Assembly: GCA_963730305.1 (NCBI GenBank)
Contig: CAVSRB010000002.1
Span: 517,937 to 581,936, forward strand
Origin: CAMYMQ01 sp963730305
Lineage (GTDB): Bacteria; Pseudomonadota; Alphaproteobacteria; Bin65
Reading direction: 5' to 3'
DNA: 64,000 bases
The number at the start of each line of letters is the position of its first letter. Positions within the stretch are counted from its first letter, which is position 1. The translations under genes and the position numbers were made by a program. Below, piece after piece: positions 23,179-34,767 of the stretch. The notes beneath the pieces are model-generated. The model did no database searches. It had not been told where the DNA came from and worked only from the letters and a program-made list of their open reading frames with translations.

Positions 23179-23997
23179 CTATTCGGGGCCGTAGGCGAGC
23201 AGGTGGTTGCCCGACGAGACGCCCCGGTCGCCGGTCATCGAGGAATAGCCGCCGTCGACGGCGAGATCGGTGCCGGTGACGAAGCTGGCCTCGTCGGAGC
23301 ACAGGAACAGCACCCCCGCCGCGATCTCCTCGGGCTCGGCCATGCGGCCGAGCATGTGCAGCGGCGCCGCCGCGCGCGATGCCCAGGCGCGGTCGTCGCC
23401 GGTGCGGTCGACCAGCGGCCGCGACCAGGTCCAGCCGGGCGACACCGTGTTGGCGCGGATGTTGTCGGTCGCCAGCGCCCGCGCCATGCAGCGGGTCATG
23501 TGCAGCACCGCCGCCTTGGACGCCGGATAGACCAGCGCGTCCTCGCGCGCGCCCTTGCCGGCGACGCTGGCCAGGTTGACGATCGCGCCGCGGCCCCGGG
23601 CCTGCATGTGTGGGCGGACCGCCGTCACCATCAGCGCCGGGCCGACCACGTTGACGCCCAGGCCGGCGAGCCACTGGTCGCGGGTCGAGCCGATCCCGCC
23701 GTCCGTGTAGGAGCAGGCGACGTTGACCAGGACGTCGATCCCGCCCCAGCGCGCCGCGACGTCACCGACGAAGGCCTCGATATCGGCGTCGCGGGTCAGG
23801 TCGAGATGGCGGTAGACGAGGCCGTCGTCGTCGCCGACCTCGGCGGCGAGCGCCGCGCCCGCCGCGTCCTCGATGTCCCCGACCGCGACCTTGGCGCCCT
23901 CGGCGTGGAGGGCCTTGGCGATCACCTGCCCGATCAGCGTCGCCCCGCCGGCCACGATCGCCACCTTGTCCTGAAAACGTTTGCCCGCGTCGGCCAT
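23179..23997 (-). CDS. SDR family NAD(P)-dependent oxidoreductase
   Basis: 272 residues of the classical short-chain dehydrogenase fold. The cofactor region is VAIVAGGATLIGQVIAKALH, where the usual glycine-rich motif TGxxxGIG is altered to AGGATLIG. The catalytic Ser is in IVNLASVAGKG and the YxxxK pair in VYPASKAAVLHMTR; the C-terminus has GVLFLCSDEASFVTGTDLAV then DGGYSS. It shares its 3' intergenic space with the SnoaL-like gene. Substrate unknown; an alcohol or hydroxy-acid dehydrogenase role is likely. Confidence 0.87.
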   Translation of the reverse strand: MADAGKRFQDKVAIVAGGATLIGQVIAKALHAEGAKVAVGDIEDAAGAALAAEVGDDDGLVYRHLDLTRDADIEAFVGDVAARWGGIDVLVNVACSYTDGGIGSTRDQWLAGLGVNVVGPALMVTAVRPHMQARGRGAIVNLASVAGKGAREDALVYPASKAAVLHMTRCMARALATDNIRANTVSPGWTWSRPLVDRTGDDRAWASRAAAPLHMLGRMAEPEEIAAGVLFLCSDEASFVTGTDLAVDGGYSSMTGDRGVSSGNHLLAYGPE

Positions 23998-24218
23998 CGG
24001 ATCTCCCCGGATTTTGCTGCGTCGGCGCATTGGGACCGAAACGCGCCGTCGCGGCAACACGGGATCGCGCCGCGGGCCGCTGCCATGCCCGCGGCGCAAC
24101 GTCGATGGCGGCGTGCGGGGCGGGCCGGCGGGTTCTTGAAAACCGTCGCGTTCTTCTTATGTTCTAGTGTTCGATCAAAGGGATAGCGGCAAGGACGGCG
24201 TCGGATCGGGCGGGCGAA

Positions 24219-24325
24219 GATAACCGATGATAACCAAGGATAACCTTCCGACGTTTTCGCCGACGATGACATTTGCTGACATCGCGAACGCATGGCCGTC
24301 ATGCCCGCGAAGGCGGGCATCCAGG
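24219..24325. repeat. 107-bp direct repeat, copy 1, with GATAACC triplication
   Basis: Copy 1 starts with three GATAACC units (GATAACCGATGATAACC, then AAGGATAACC). It continues through CGTTTTCGCCGA and GATGACATTTGCTGACAT, and ends in an inverted repeat with core GTCATGCCCGCGAAGGCGGG. The same order occurs at 24405-24511 with about ten substitutions and identical length. Confidence 0.75.
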
Positions 24326-24370
24326 AAGGCCGGTGGCGGGCTGGATTCCCGCCTTCGCGGGAATGACGGT
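24296..24370. repeat. REP-like inverted repeat
   Basis: GTCATGCCCGCGAAGGCGGG at 24299 and CCCGCCTTCGCGGGAATGAC at about 24348 form inverted arms. This is a palindromic element of a kind very common in alphaproteobacterial intergenic DNA. The left arm overlaps the end of the first 107-bp repeat copy. Confidence 0.7.
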
Positions 24371-24404
24371 GGAGGCGGTGCGCCGGCTGGGCCGGGCCGG
24401 GCGA

Positions 24405-24511
24405 GATAACCGATGATAACCAAGGATAACCTTCCGCCGTTTTCGCCGATGATGACATTTGATGACATCGCGGCCGCATCGCCGTCATGCCGGCGCAGGC
24501 GGGCACCCAGG
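24405..24511. repeat. 107-bp direct repeat, copy 2
   Basis: Same element as 24219-24325, in the same orientation, 186 bases downstream. Here the inner motif is GATGATGACATTTGATGACA, two GATGACA units. A third partial copy of this inner motif, GATGATGACAATTGATGACA, occurs alone at 24647-24668 just before dnaG. Confidence 0.75.
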
Positions 24512-24646
24512 GTCGCCACCACTGGGCGGGTTTCCCGCCTTATCCCCGCAATCCACACGTCTCCCAGGTTCGCCGGGGCGAGTATCGCTAACGCCGCCGG
24601 GGCCGCGGCCGATATGATCGCCGGTTCGCACCGCCCCGCCGGACGG

Positions 24647-24668
24647 CGATGATGACAATTGATGACAT
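24647..24668. promoter_or_regulatory. partial repeat motif just upstream of dnaG
   Basis: GATGATGACAATTGATGACA repeats the inner block of the two 107-bp elements at 24219 and 24405 and ends 40 bases before the dnaG start. Spacing and repetition suggest a binding site, but this is inference. Confidence 0.3.
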
Positions 24669-24707
24669 ATGCTGAATCCGCGATCGAACCCCGGAGCCGC
24701 CCCGCCG

Positions 24708-26640
24708 ATGAGCTTCACCACCCAATTCCTCGACGAGCTGCGGAACCGGCTGCCGGTCTCCGACCTCGTCGGCCGGCGGGTGAAGCTGCGCAAGCACGGG
24801 CGCGAGCACACCGGCCTGTGCCCGTTCCACAACGAGAAGACGCCGTCCTTCACGGTCAACGACGACAAGGGCTTCTTCCACTGCTTCGGCTGCGGGGCGC
24901 ATGGCGACGTCATCGGCTTCGTGATGCAGACCGAGGGGCTGACCTTCCCGGAGGCGGTCGAGAAGCTGGCCGGCATGGCCGGGCTGGAGGTTCCCCGCGC
25001 CAGCCCCGAGGAGCGGGCCCGGGAGAAGCGGGCGCGCTCGCTGCACGACGCCAACGAGGCCGCGGCCAAGTGGTTCGAGAAGCAGTTGCGCCTGCCCCAG
25101 GGGCGCGAGGCGCTCGACTATCTCCACCGCCGCGGCCTGTCCGAGGCGACGATCGCCCAGTTCCGGCTGGGCTACGCGCCGGAGTCGCGCGACGAGCTCA
25201 AGTCGGCGCTGATGGCCGACGGCTTCGACGAGGCGATGCTGCTCGAGGCCGGCCTGCTGGTGAAGCCCGAGGACGGCCGCGCCAGCTACGACCGCTTCCG
25301 CGGCCGGGTGATCTTCCCGATCGGCGACCGGCGCGGCCGGGTGATCGCCTTCGGCGGCCGCATCCTCGGCGACGGCAAGCCGAAATATCTCAACACCTCG
25401 GACACGCCGCTGTTCCACAAGGGCCGCACGCTCTACGCCCTCGACCGGGCGCGCGAGAGCCTGCGCAGCCCGCCCCCATCGCCCAGCCGGGCGTCCGGCC
25501 GTGACGCCGGTCCCGTCGCCGCGCCCGACGTGATCGTCACCGAGGGCTACATGGACGTGATCGCCCTCCACCAGGCCGGCTTCGGCGGCGCGGTCGCGCC
25601 GCTCGGCACCGCCCTGACCGAGGTTCAGATCGAGGAGCTGTGGCGGCTCGCGCCGGAGCCCGTGCTGTGCTTCGACGGCGACGAGGCCGGCCGGCGGGCG
25701 GCGGCGCGGGTGGTCGAGCGCGTGCTGCCGATCCTCAAGCCCGGCTTCTCGCTGCGCTTCGCCCTGCTGCCCGCGGGCGAGGATCCCGATTCGCTGATCC
25801 AGGGCGCCGGGCCGGAGGCGATGCGCCGGCTGGTCGACCAGGCGCGACCGCTGATCGACTGGCTGTGGGAGATCGAGACCGCCGAGAAGCCCGCCGATAC
25901 GCCCGAGCGGCGCTCGGCGATCCGCAAGGCGCTGCGCGACCGGGCCTTCCAGATCGCGGAGAAGACGGTCCAGGCCGGCTATCTCGACGAGCTCGACGCC
26001 CGCTTCAACCGGGCCTTCCGGCAGCAGCGGTTCGAGCGCGGCGGTCCCGGGGGGCGCGGTTTCGGCGGACGCGGCGCGGGCCGGGGCTATCGCCGGCGAC
26101 CGCGACGATCATCAGGGACCCAAGGCCGACGGCCAGGTCGACGTGCTGCGCCTGCGCGCCTGGGAGGCGCTGCTCGCCGCGCCGGTCAACCACCCCCGCA
26201 TCCTGCCCGACATCGTCGAGCCGCTGAGCGCGCTGGCGCTGCCGCCGGGCAGCGAGCTCGACGGCGTGCGCACCGTGCTGCTCGGCCTGTGCACCCTCGA
26301 CGACGTGCCGGAAGAGGCCGACGCCGTGGCCGCAGCGCTGGAGCGGGCCGGGCTCGGCGCGGTGCTCGCGCGCATCCGCGCCCGGCCGGTGTACATGCTC
26401 CACGCCTTCGCTGCGCCGGCGGCCGACGACCTGACCGCGCTGCACGGCTGGCGGCGGCTGTGGGACGTCCTGTCGCGGCAGGGGGTCGCCTCGGAGATCG
26501 CCGCGGCCGCCCGCCAGTTCGCCGCCGAGCCGACCGAGCGCAACTGGGCCTATCTGGAGGCGCTCAAGCAAGCCGGCCAGGACGACGTCGAGGACATCGA
26601 CGACGCCCCGGCGCCGCTGCCGGCGTCGTCGACCGGCTGA
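24708..26640 (+). CDS. dnaG: DNA primase (one frameshift)
   Basis: Synthesises RNA primers at the replication fork. Starts MSFTTQFLDELRNRLPVSDL. The CHC2 zinc finger is clear: CPFHNEKTPSFTVND with FHCFGCGAHGD (residues about 41-68). The catalytic TOPRIM domain has VIVTEGYMDVIALHQ and CFDGDEAGRRAAARVV. Near 26090-26110 the sequence carries one extra base. After it, LRLRAWEALLAAPVNHPRIL and the helicase-interaction domain follow in the next frame to PLPASSTG. Rejoined length is about 643 residues, normal. It is followed by rpoD on the same strand, the classical macromolecular-synthesis order. Confidence 0.94.
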
Positions 26641-26869
26641 CCGTTCCGGCTGCGCGAATCGGAGGCAGCCGCGGTTTCGTTTTTGTGACGTTGCGGCATG
26701 GCCTTGCGCAGCGCGCCATACTATCTATATCCAGCGATCACGGCGGACCGGTTGGGGCGGTTCGGCGTCGTCGTTTCTTTGCGGGGAAGCCCGGCCCTGG
26801 GGGGCCGGATCGGCGTGCGACGGCGCCGCAGGTGCGTATCAAGGCGAACAAGGCGGGGAAGACGAGCCC

Positions 26870-28958
<2,089 letters not shown>

Positions 28959-29065
28959 GCGGGTGGGCCGAGCGCGGCCGACCCGTCTGCCGTGCGCGCT
29001 TGTTCCAGCAAACAGTGACGGCTATCTATGGGCGCTGGCGTCGCCGGCCCCGGCCGGCCCGGCGC

Positions 29066-29142
29066 GGGCCCGTAGCTCAATTGGTTAGAGCCGGCCGCTC
29101 ATAACGGTCTGGTTGCAGGTTCGAGTCCTGCCGGGCCCACCA
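29066..29142 (+). tRNA. tRNA with CAT anticodon, probably tRNA-Ile2 (lysidine-modified)
   Basis: 77 nt fold into a full cloverleaf: acceptor GGGCCCG/CGGGCCC, D arm GCTC-AATTGGTTA-GAGC, anticodon stem GGCCG/CGGTC with loop CTCATAA, T arm GCAGG-TTCGAGT-CCTGC, and encoded CCA. The anticodon CAU could be Met or Ile. The C4-G69 and C5-G68 pairs are the known TilS recognition pairs of tRNA-Ile2, which favours Ile2. Many annotation tools would label it Met. It lies just after rpoD, as in other alphaproteobacteria, and the accessory region begins directly downstream. Confidence 0.9.
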
Positions 29143-29182
29143 TTAAGTCTCTGTTTTAGAAGTATTTTTTCGTCTCTGGAGG

Positions 29183-29214
29183 CAGTCTGGTCATGCGAAA
29201 GAGCAACCAGACTG
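29183..29214. repeat. inverted repeat downstream of the tRNA
   Basis: CAGTCTGGT and ACCAGACTG are separated by 14 bases. The same ACCAGACTGTC string occurs in the right terminal repeat of the IS3 element at 41001, so this may be a trace of IS ends. No T-run follows. Confidence 0.4.
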
Positions 29215-29302
29215 TCTCTGAGATGCACGGTTAGATGCTCAGAATTGGGTCACATTCGCCATAATCAGTCTCTGAGCTGCTGCCGGTTTGGTGGACACTC
29301 GG

Positions 29303-30160
29303 TTAAGCTTGCATGGCCTGTTTCTCGAAGTCCATGGGGCTGACGTATCCGATCGTCGAGTGTCGTCGCGTGGTGTTGTAGAAGCGCTCGATGTAATCGA
29401 ACACGTCGGCCCGCGCCTCATCACGGGTCCGGTAGACACGCCCCTTGATCCGCTCGATCTTGAGCGACGAGAAGAAGCTCTCCATCGCGGCGTTGTCCCA
29501 GACGTTGCCCGCCCGGCTCATCGAGCAGGCGATGCCGTGATCGGCCATCAGCCGCTGGAACGGCTCGCTGGTATACTGGCTGCCCTGGTCGGAGTGATGC
29601 AGCAGCGTCTGCGGCCGACCGCGCCGCCAGATCGCCATGACCAGCGCGTCGGCGACGAGCAACGCCGTCATCTCCGCCTTCATCGACCAGCCGACGATAC
29701 GCCGCGAGAAGAGATCGAGCACCGCGGCGACGTAGAGCCATCCTTCGGCCGTCCAGACATAGGTGAAGTCGGCGACCCATTTGTGGTTCGGCCGGTCCGC
29801 TGCGAACGCCCGGTCGAGCACGTTCGGTGCGATCGCTGAGCGGTCGCCCGTATCCGTTGGCAGCCGTCGGCGCCGCGGCCGTGCCCGCAGAGCCTGGGCG
29901 CGCATCAGGCGTTCGACGCGGTGCAGGCCGCACGACAGGCCTTCAGCGAGCACGTCGTGCCAGACCCGGCGCGCGCCATAGGTGCGGTCGCTGCGCACGA
30001 AGCTCTCCCGCACGCGGGCGCCGAGAGCCTCGTCGCTCCGCGCCTTGGTGCTCGGCGGGCGTGTCAGCCAGGCATGAAAGCCGCTCCGCGAGACCCCGAG
30101 CGCCTCGCACATCCACGATACCGGCCAGATCCCCCGGTGCTTCGCGATGAACCCGAACAT
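29303..30160 (-). CDS. IS3-family transposase OrfB
   Basis: Integrase-type DDE transposase, 285 residues from the ATG. HTH_21-like N-terminus: PVSWMCEALGVSRSGFHAWL. Catalytic residues: D in KWVADFTYVWT, D in HHSDQGSQYTS and E in NAAMESFFSSLKIER; the C-terminus FYNTTRRHSTIGYVSPMDFE is standard. The ATG overlaps the orfA stop (TGATG). The orfB frame also continues upstream across the A7 run, so an OrfAB fusion by -1 frameshift is the likely transposase. Confidence 0.93.
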   Translation of the reverse strand: MFGFIAKHRGIWPVSWMCEALGVSRSGFHAWLTRPPSTKARSDEALGARVRESFVRSDRTYGARRVWHDVLAEGLSCGLHRVERLMRAQALRARPRRRRLPTDTGDRSAIAPNVLDRAFAADRPNHKWVADFTYVWTAEGWLYVAAVLDLFSRRIVGWSMKAEMTALLVADALVMAIWRRGRPQTLLHHSDQGSQYTSEPFQRLMADHGIACSMSRAGNVWDNAAMESFFSSLKIERIKGRVYRTRDEARADVFDYIERFYNTTRRHSTIGYVSPMDFEKQAMQA

Positions 30161-30450
30161 CAGATGTGGTCCTTCGCGAAGTAGGCTGCGGCTTTTTTTA
30201 GGATGTCCCGCTCCGCCTTCAGCTTCGCCACTTCCCGGCGCAGGCGGTCGATCTCCAGCTGCTCGGGCTTCACCTGCCCGTGGCCGGGAAAGGCCTCTCG
30301 CGGGTCCGCCGCGAACTCGCGAACCCATTTGCGCAGCACGTTCTCATGGACGTCGAGGTCACGTGCAGCCTGGGCGGCATTCACCCCGCGTTCCCGCACC
30401 AACCTCACCGCCTCAAGCTTGAACTCCCGGCTGAACTTCCTGCGTTGCAT
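30160..30450 (-). CDS. IS3-family transposase OrfA
   Basis: 96 residues: MQRRKFSREFKLEAVRLVRE, the helix-turn-helix, and a C-terminal leucine-zipper-like segment IDRLRREVAKLKAERDILKK. The run of seven A residues on the coding strand at 30193-30199 (CTA AAA AAA GCC) is a classical -1 slippery site just before the end, allowing an OrfAB fusion protein. Confidence 0.93.
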   Translation of the reverse strand: MQRRKFSREFKLEAVRLVRERGVNAAQAARDLDVHENVLRKWVREFAADPREAFPGHGQVKPEQLEIDRLRREVAKLKAERDILKKAAAYFAKDHI

Positions 30451-30524
30451 CCTCTGCCTCCGGTTCTCAAAAACACCTTATCTCGGTGTCCTCGAAACCG
30501 GCAGCAGCTCACCAGCGTTCATCC

Positions 30525-30749
30525 TGCGGCAGGCGGAGGAAGGTACCTCCGTCGAAGAGGTCTGCCGGAAGGCCGGTGTGTCGGTGCAAACCTACAAATC
30601 GGTGGCGAAAGAAGTACGGCGGGCTGATGCCGTCGGAGATGCCTCGGCTGAAGCAGCTCGAGGAGGAGAACCAGCGGCTGAAGCGGCTGGTGGCTGATCT
30701 GGGCCTGGACAAGGAGATGCTCCAGGAGGTCGTTCGAAATAAACTCTGA
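30525..30749 (+). pseudogene. IS3-family orfA fragment
   Basis: Truncated and frameshifted. One frame gives FILRQAEEGTSVEEVCRKAG then VSVQTY. After about 30595 a second frame gives RWRKKYGGLMPSEMPRLKQL and EEENQRLKRLVADLGLDKEM then LQEVVRNKL, which is the standard OrfA end. The normal N-terminal residues before FILRQ are missing. Confidence 0.75.
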
Positions 30750-30756
30750 GGCCTGC

Positions 30757-31435
30757 CCGGTGGCGGGAGCTGGTCGACCATCTCCGGGTGGTTTGGCGGG
30801 TGAGCATCCGACGGGCCTGCGCAGTCCTCAAGGCGCGTCGATTGACCTACCACTACAAGCCCTGCCGGCCGGCGCAGGCCGCACCCAGGAAGCGCATCCG
30901 GGAGATCGCCGAGACCCGGGTCCGTTATGGCTATCGGCAAATCCATGTGTTGCTGCGTCGGGAGGGCTGGCAGGTGAACGCCAAGCGGGTCTATCGGCTC
31001 TACTGCGAGGAAGGGCTCCAGCTGCTTAACAAGGTGCCGAAGCGGAATGTCTCGGCCAAGCCGTGAGAAGATCGGTGCCCGGCCGCGGCGCCGAACGAGA
31101 TCTGGGCGATGGACATCATGGCCGACCAGCAGTTCGACGGACGGCGACTCCGGATCCTGACCATCGTCGATGCCTACTCCCGGCTGTCGCCGGCAATCGA
31201 CGTGCGCCAGAGCTACCGCGGTGTCGACGTTGTCGACACCCTGGAGCGGGTCACGAAGGTCTACGGCATGCCGAAGACGATACGGGTCGACAACGGTCCA
31301 GAGTTCGTCAGTCGAGACCTCGACCTGTGGACCTATATGAACGGCGTCATCTTGGACTTCTCTCGGCCTGGCAAGCCCACCGACAATGCGTTCGTCGAAT
31401 CGTTTAACGGCAAGTCCAGGCCGACAATCCACTAA
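30757..31435 (+). pseudogene. IS3-family orfB fragment
   Basis: Two pieces. RIREIAETRVRYGYRQIHVL, LRREGWQVNAKRVYRLYCEE and GLQL end at a stop at 31066. Then, in another frame, NEIWAMDIMADQQFDGRRLR, RVDNGPEFVSRDLDLW and GKPTDNAFVESFNGKSR stop at 31435 before the usual C-terminus. All three DDE residues are present but the frame is broken and the 3' end missing, so it is inactive. Confidence 0.8.
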
Positions 31436-31595
31436 CAATCAAACTGGACCAGCCAGCGGGGGCTGATCAGGATCACTGCGGGCAAGCTGGCGAAGTATCG
31501 AAAGGGATTGCGCATAACGGAAGGCTAGGGGGCACCCACCCGCAGGGACAAGCCTGTTTGCTCTGACGACACCCGCCGTTGGCCGTTGTCGCCCT

Positions 31596-32489
31596 TCAAC
31601 TGCGCATGTCCCCCATGATGGCTTCATAGCCCGATATGAGGTCAAGCAGCTCCGACGTGATTATGTTCTGCCGCGTAAGCCGGTGCGCAACGTGCAGATC
31701 GTCGATCTTCTCGGCAATACTGCGGTCGGCCGCCTGCATAGCGGCGAGACGCTCTGCGTGCTCGGCCGTGCGGGACTGGATTATGGCGGTGAAGACGCGG
31801 GCAAAAAGAAGCTGGCGGATCAGTCGGCGGAAAAGGAGCGCAGGCGGTCCGGCGGGAACCGGCAAGCGGCGCGAGGACCAACGGCGCGCGCGCAGAGTGG
31901 CGAGCCAAGCGGGATCAATCGGCAAGAGGTGGGTGCCCGTAGGTGTTCCGCCGCCGCGCTCGCTGGGACGATGGTGAAATAGGACGAGTTGTCCGACGCC
32001 CTTCTCCTCACGCCAGCGGTCGAGACGGGTGAGCACGGCGCCGACCGTGCGCGTGAGCGCTTCCACCGTCGCGGGTGCCTCCTCGTGAGCTGTGGGCGCC
32101 TCGGCCTCGGCGCGCCAGCTCGTATGGGCACGGGCTCCGATTGTAAGGACGAGCCGCTCGTCGGGGTGGGCGTTGGCCGCTGCCAGGCTTTCCAGCGCAA
32201 AAGTCACGAGCCGCTCGTTAAAGGCCCCACAGAGGCCGATCTCGGAGCCGACCAGTACCACGGCGGTGCTTCCGCCCTTGGACGATCGCGTATCGGCCCC
32301 TGTGTCATCGAGGGCGCGGAGAACGACCTGAAGGCCCAGCTCCACTGTGTCCAGGTACCAGGACATCGCCCGTTCGGCCAGTTCATGACTGCGGATTCCC
32401 ACAGCCGAGATCGTCTTCATGGTGCGGACGACCGATTGCAGATCCTCGGCGACCTCGATGTGGCGCGAGAGTTCCTCTAGGGTCGCCAT
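31596..32489 (-). CDS. atpG: N-ATPase gamma subunit
   Basis: Central-stalk subunit of an alternative F-type ATPase, 297 residues from MATLEELSRHIEVAEDLQSV then VRTMKTISAVGIRSHE, the typical gamma N-terminal helix. The C-terminal helix is HVAHRLTRQNIITSELLDLI then SGYEAIMG. It is the last gene of the minus-strand operon. There is no stop codon between it and atpA: the alpha frame runs straight through the gamma ATG (VLREFDV-MATLEEL). A TGA overlapping the ATG is present one base out of frame, so a single indel near 32480-32510 would separate the two genes. Confidence 0.85.
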   Translation of the reverse strand: MATLEELSRHIEVAEDLQSVVRTMKTISAVGIRSHELAERAMSWYLDTVELGLQVVLRALDDTGADTRSSKGGSTAVVLVGSEIGLCGAFNERLVTFALESLAAANAHPDERLVLTIGARAHTSWRAEAEAPTAHEEAPATVEALTRTVGAVLTRLDRWREEKGVGQLVLFHHRPSERGGGTPTGTHLLPIDPAWLATLRARRWSSRRLPVPAGPPALLFRRLIRQLLFARVFTAIIQSRTAEHAERLAAMQAADRSIAEKIDDLHVAHRLTRQNIITSELLDLISGYEAIMGDMRS

Positions 32490-33992
32490 CACGTCGAACT
32501 CGCGGAGCACCGCGCGGGCAACGCGCAAGATGGCTTCCCGCCGCTCACCCTCTAGCGGCGCGCCTTGCGCGATTTCGAGCGCTTCCGGGGTTGCCTCTAC
32601 CGCCTTGACGACCGCTGCCGTCGCGGCGGTCATAGCTTCCAGAGGAGTGGTGTCGAAGAGGCCTTCCACGACCGCCAGCAAAAGCGCAATCTGACGCGCG
32701 ACGGGGATCGGCGCAGCCTCGTCTTGCTTCAGCGCTTCGCGCACGCGCCGGCCGCGTTCCAACTGGGCACGCGTATCCTCATCGAGCTTGGCACCGAAGC
32801 GAGCAAAGGCTTCGAGTTCTTCGAACTGGGCGTAGGCGAGCTTAAGCGGTCCCGCCACTGCGCGGAAGGCCGGAAGCTGGGCCTTGCCTCCGACGCGAGA
32901 GACCGAGCGCCCAACATCCACCGCCGGAAGCTGCCCACGCCGGAAGAGGATCGGCGAGAGATAGATTTGCCCATCAGTGATGGAGATGAGGTTTGTTGGG
33001 ATATAAGCTGACAGATTCTGCGCCTGCGTCTCTACGATAGGCAGGGCTGTCAGCGAACCGCCGCTCGCGCTATCGCGCAGCTGTGTAGCCCGCTCCAGCA
33101 GGCGGGCGTGAAGGTAAAAGATGTCGCCCGGATAGGCCTCGCGCCCAGGCGGACGGCGCAGGAGAAGTGACAGTTCCCGATAGGCCCGAGCGTGGCGGGT
33201 GAGATCGTCATAGACGATCAGCGCGTTGCGCCCGGAGCGCATGAAACGCTCAGCGATGGTCGTCGCGGCGTAGGGAGCGATGTATTGCAGACCTGGCGGT
33301 TTCTCGGCGCCTGCTACAACCACGATACAGTTCTCCATGACCCCGCTGTCGCGCAGGCGAGCTATCACCCGCGCTACCGCGTCGCCACGCTGGCCAATCG
33401 CGCAATAGACCGAGATGATCCCCACCCCTGCTTGGTTTAGGATCGTGTCGACAGCCACAGCCGTTTTGCCCGTCTGCCTGTCACCGAGGATCAGTTCCCG
33501 CTGGCCCCGGCCGATAGGTACCAGCGCGTCCACGGCTTTGATTCCGGTCTGTAGCGGATGAACGACCGGTGCACGCTCCATGATCGATGGGGCCGGCCGC
33601 TCCACCGGCTCCAGCCGGTCGGCGGCCACCGGCCCGAGATCGTCGAGCGGCTGGCCGAGCGGATTGATGACTCGACCGAGCAGGGCCTCTCCCGTCGGGA
33701 CCACGGCCACGCGCCGCGTCCGACGCGCGTGATCGCCTGGCCGCAGCCCCTGCGGGTCATGAAGAAGGACAATTCCTGCCAGCCCCGGCACCAGATCGAG
33801 CGCCAGGCCCTTCGCTCCGCCCTCGAAAGCGATTACCTCGTCCAATTCAGCCTGGGTGAAGCCTTCGACCTCCACAACTCCGCGCAGGACGCGGCTGACC
33901 GTGCCTCTCTCCTCGGAGGAAAGTTGTGGCGCGCGCGACCCGTCTTTCTCGATCCTATCGAAGAGCGTCTCGACGACCCCCCTTAATGTCAT
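32490..33992 (-). CDS. atpA: N-ATPase alpha subunit (no in-frame stop before atpG)
   Basis: Non-catalytic nucleotide-binding subunit, 501 codons to the gamma start. Walker A is GDRQTGKTAVAVDTILNQ, followed by SVYCAIGQRGDAVARVIARL, VYDDLTRHARAYRELSLLLR, RPPGREAYPGDIFYLHARLL, and SVSRVGGKAQLPAFRAVAGP. The start overlaps the atpF stop (ATGA). Because the frame has no stop, the sequence as given encodes an alpha-gamma fusion, which would be incompatible with three alpha per one rotating gamma. An indel or decay is more likely than a real fusion. Confidence 0.88.
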
Positions 33993-34764
33993 ACCTCGTC
34001 CCCTGGGTCCGCGCTGGCGTCAAGCAGGCGAGAGACATCGTCTTCGAGCGCATCGAGATGTTCGCCAAGGGTCCAGCCGACATGGCGTGAGCCGATTGCG
34101 AGCACGACGCCACATTCCAGGCCAGATTCCTCGCGAAAGTCGATGTCCACCTCGCGCTCCAGCACACGCCCGACCGCTTCGGCAACCAACGCCCGCGCCT
34201 CGGGCGAGAGGGGAAAGAAGATAGGACCAGCGGCGCATCCTCGCCGCCGGCCGCGGATTTCAGGTGCTCCTGCTCTTCGGGGTCAAGGGCGGAGAGGCGA
34301 CGGGCGAATACGTGGGCGATGCGGTCCACCAAGTCCTCGTCGGCCATGTCCGCAAGCGCGCGGCGGGCGAGCGTTACAAAGGCCTCGCCCGCGCGGCGGC
34401 GCAGCCTGTCGAGAAAGGCGGCTTTCTCGTCCTCCAGTTGCGCCTGCCAGGCGGCCCGGCGCTCGGCAAGCTCGCCGCGAGCCATTTTGGTGATTTCTGC
34501 TCGCTGGGCTACGGCTTCCTCCTCCGCAGCCGCGAGGCGGGCGAGCCGCGTATCTTCCAACTCACGCACGGCAACGCGGTGGGCCTCGGCTTCGATCTCC
34601 GCGGTTTCGCGTGCGGCTTCGGCATCGCGCAGGCTACGCTGAACCTCCTCCTCCCGCGCCTTAAGCGCACGGGTCAGGGGGCGGTAGAGCACCCGATGCA
34701 GCAGCCAGACCAGAACCAGAAAGTTCACGATCTGGGCGGCAACCGTCACCCAGTCGATCTGCAC
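33989..34764 (-). CDS. atpF: N-ATPase b subunit with delta-like C-terminus (one frameshift)
   Basis: Peripheral-stalk subunit. One membrane helix near the N-terminus (AAQIVNFLVLVWLLHRVLYR) is followed by a long charged coiled coil to about residue 175. Near 34205-34215 one base is missing in CCCCTCTCG. The other frame then reads LVAEAVGRVLEREVDIDF, ECGVVLAIGSRHVGWTLGEH and ends DASADPGDEV. This tail resembles the C-terminal part of delta subunits. N-ATPase operons are known to lack atpH and to have an enlarged b subunit, which fits. Rejoined length is about 258 residues. Confidence 0.85.
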
Positions 34765-34767
34765 TGG

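Larger units (their letters stand above)
29273..30511 (-). mobile_element. IS3-family insertion sequence, apparently complete
   Basis: 1239 bp with imperfect terminal inverted repeats: TGAGCTGCTGCCGGTTT at the left end and, reverse-complemented, the same string at the right end, followed in both by GGACAC. It contains orfA and orfB on the minus strand with a frameshift signal between them. I see no target duplication (CTC before, CCA after), and its right end abuts a second IS3 remnant. Confidence 0.85.
30512..31440 (+). mobile_element. remnant of a second IS3-family element (IS407-like)
   Basis: It begins directly at the right end of the first IS and holds a 5'-truncated, frameshifted orfA and a broken, 3'-truncated orfB. 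No terminal repeats can be paired. The first IS or a deletion probably removed the left end. Confidence 0.75.

Noticed and set aside
28959..29104. Extension of rpoD into the tRNA
   Set aside because: Caused by one extra G near 28949; the family ends at RSFLD(N/T), and the tRNA is certain.
29066..29142. Elongator tRNA-Met
   Set aside because: The CAT anticodon allows it, but C4-G69 and C5-G68 match the TilS-recognised tRNA-Ile2; kept as probable, not certain.
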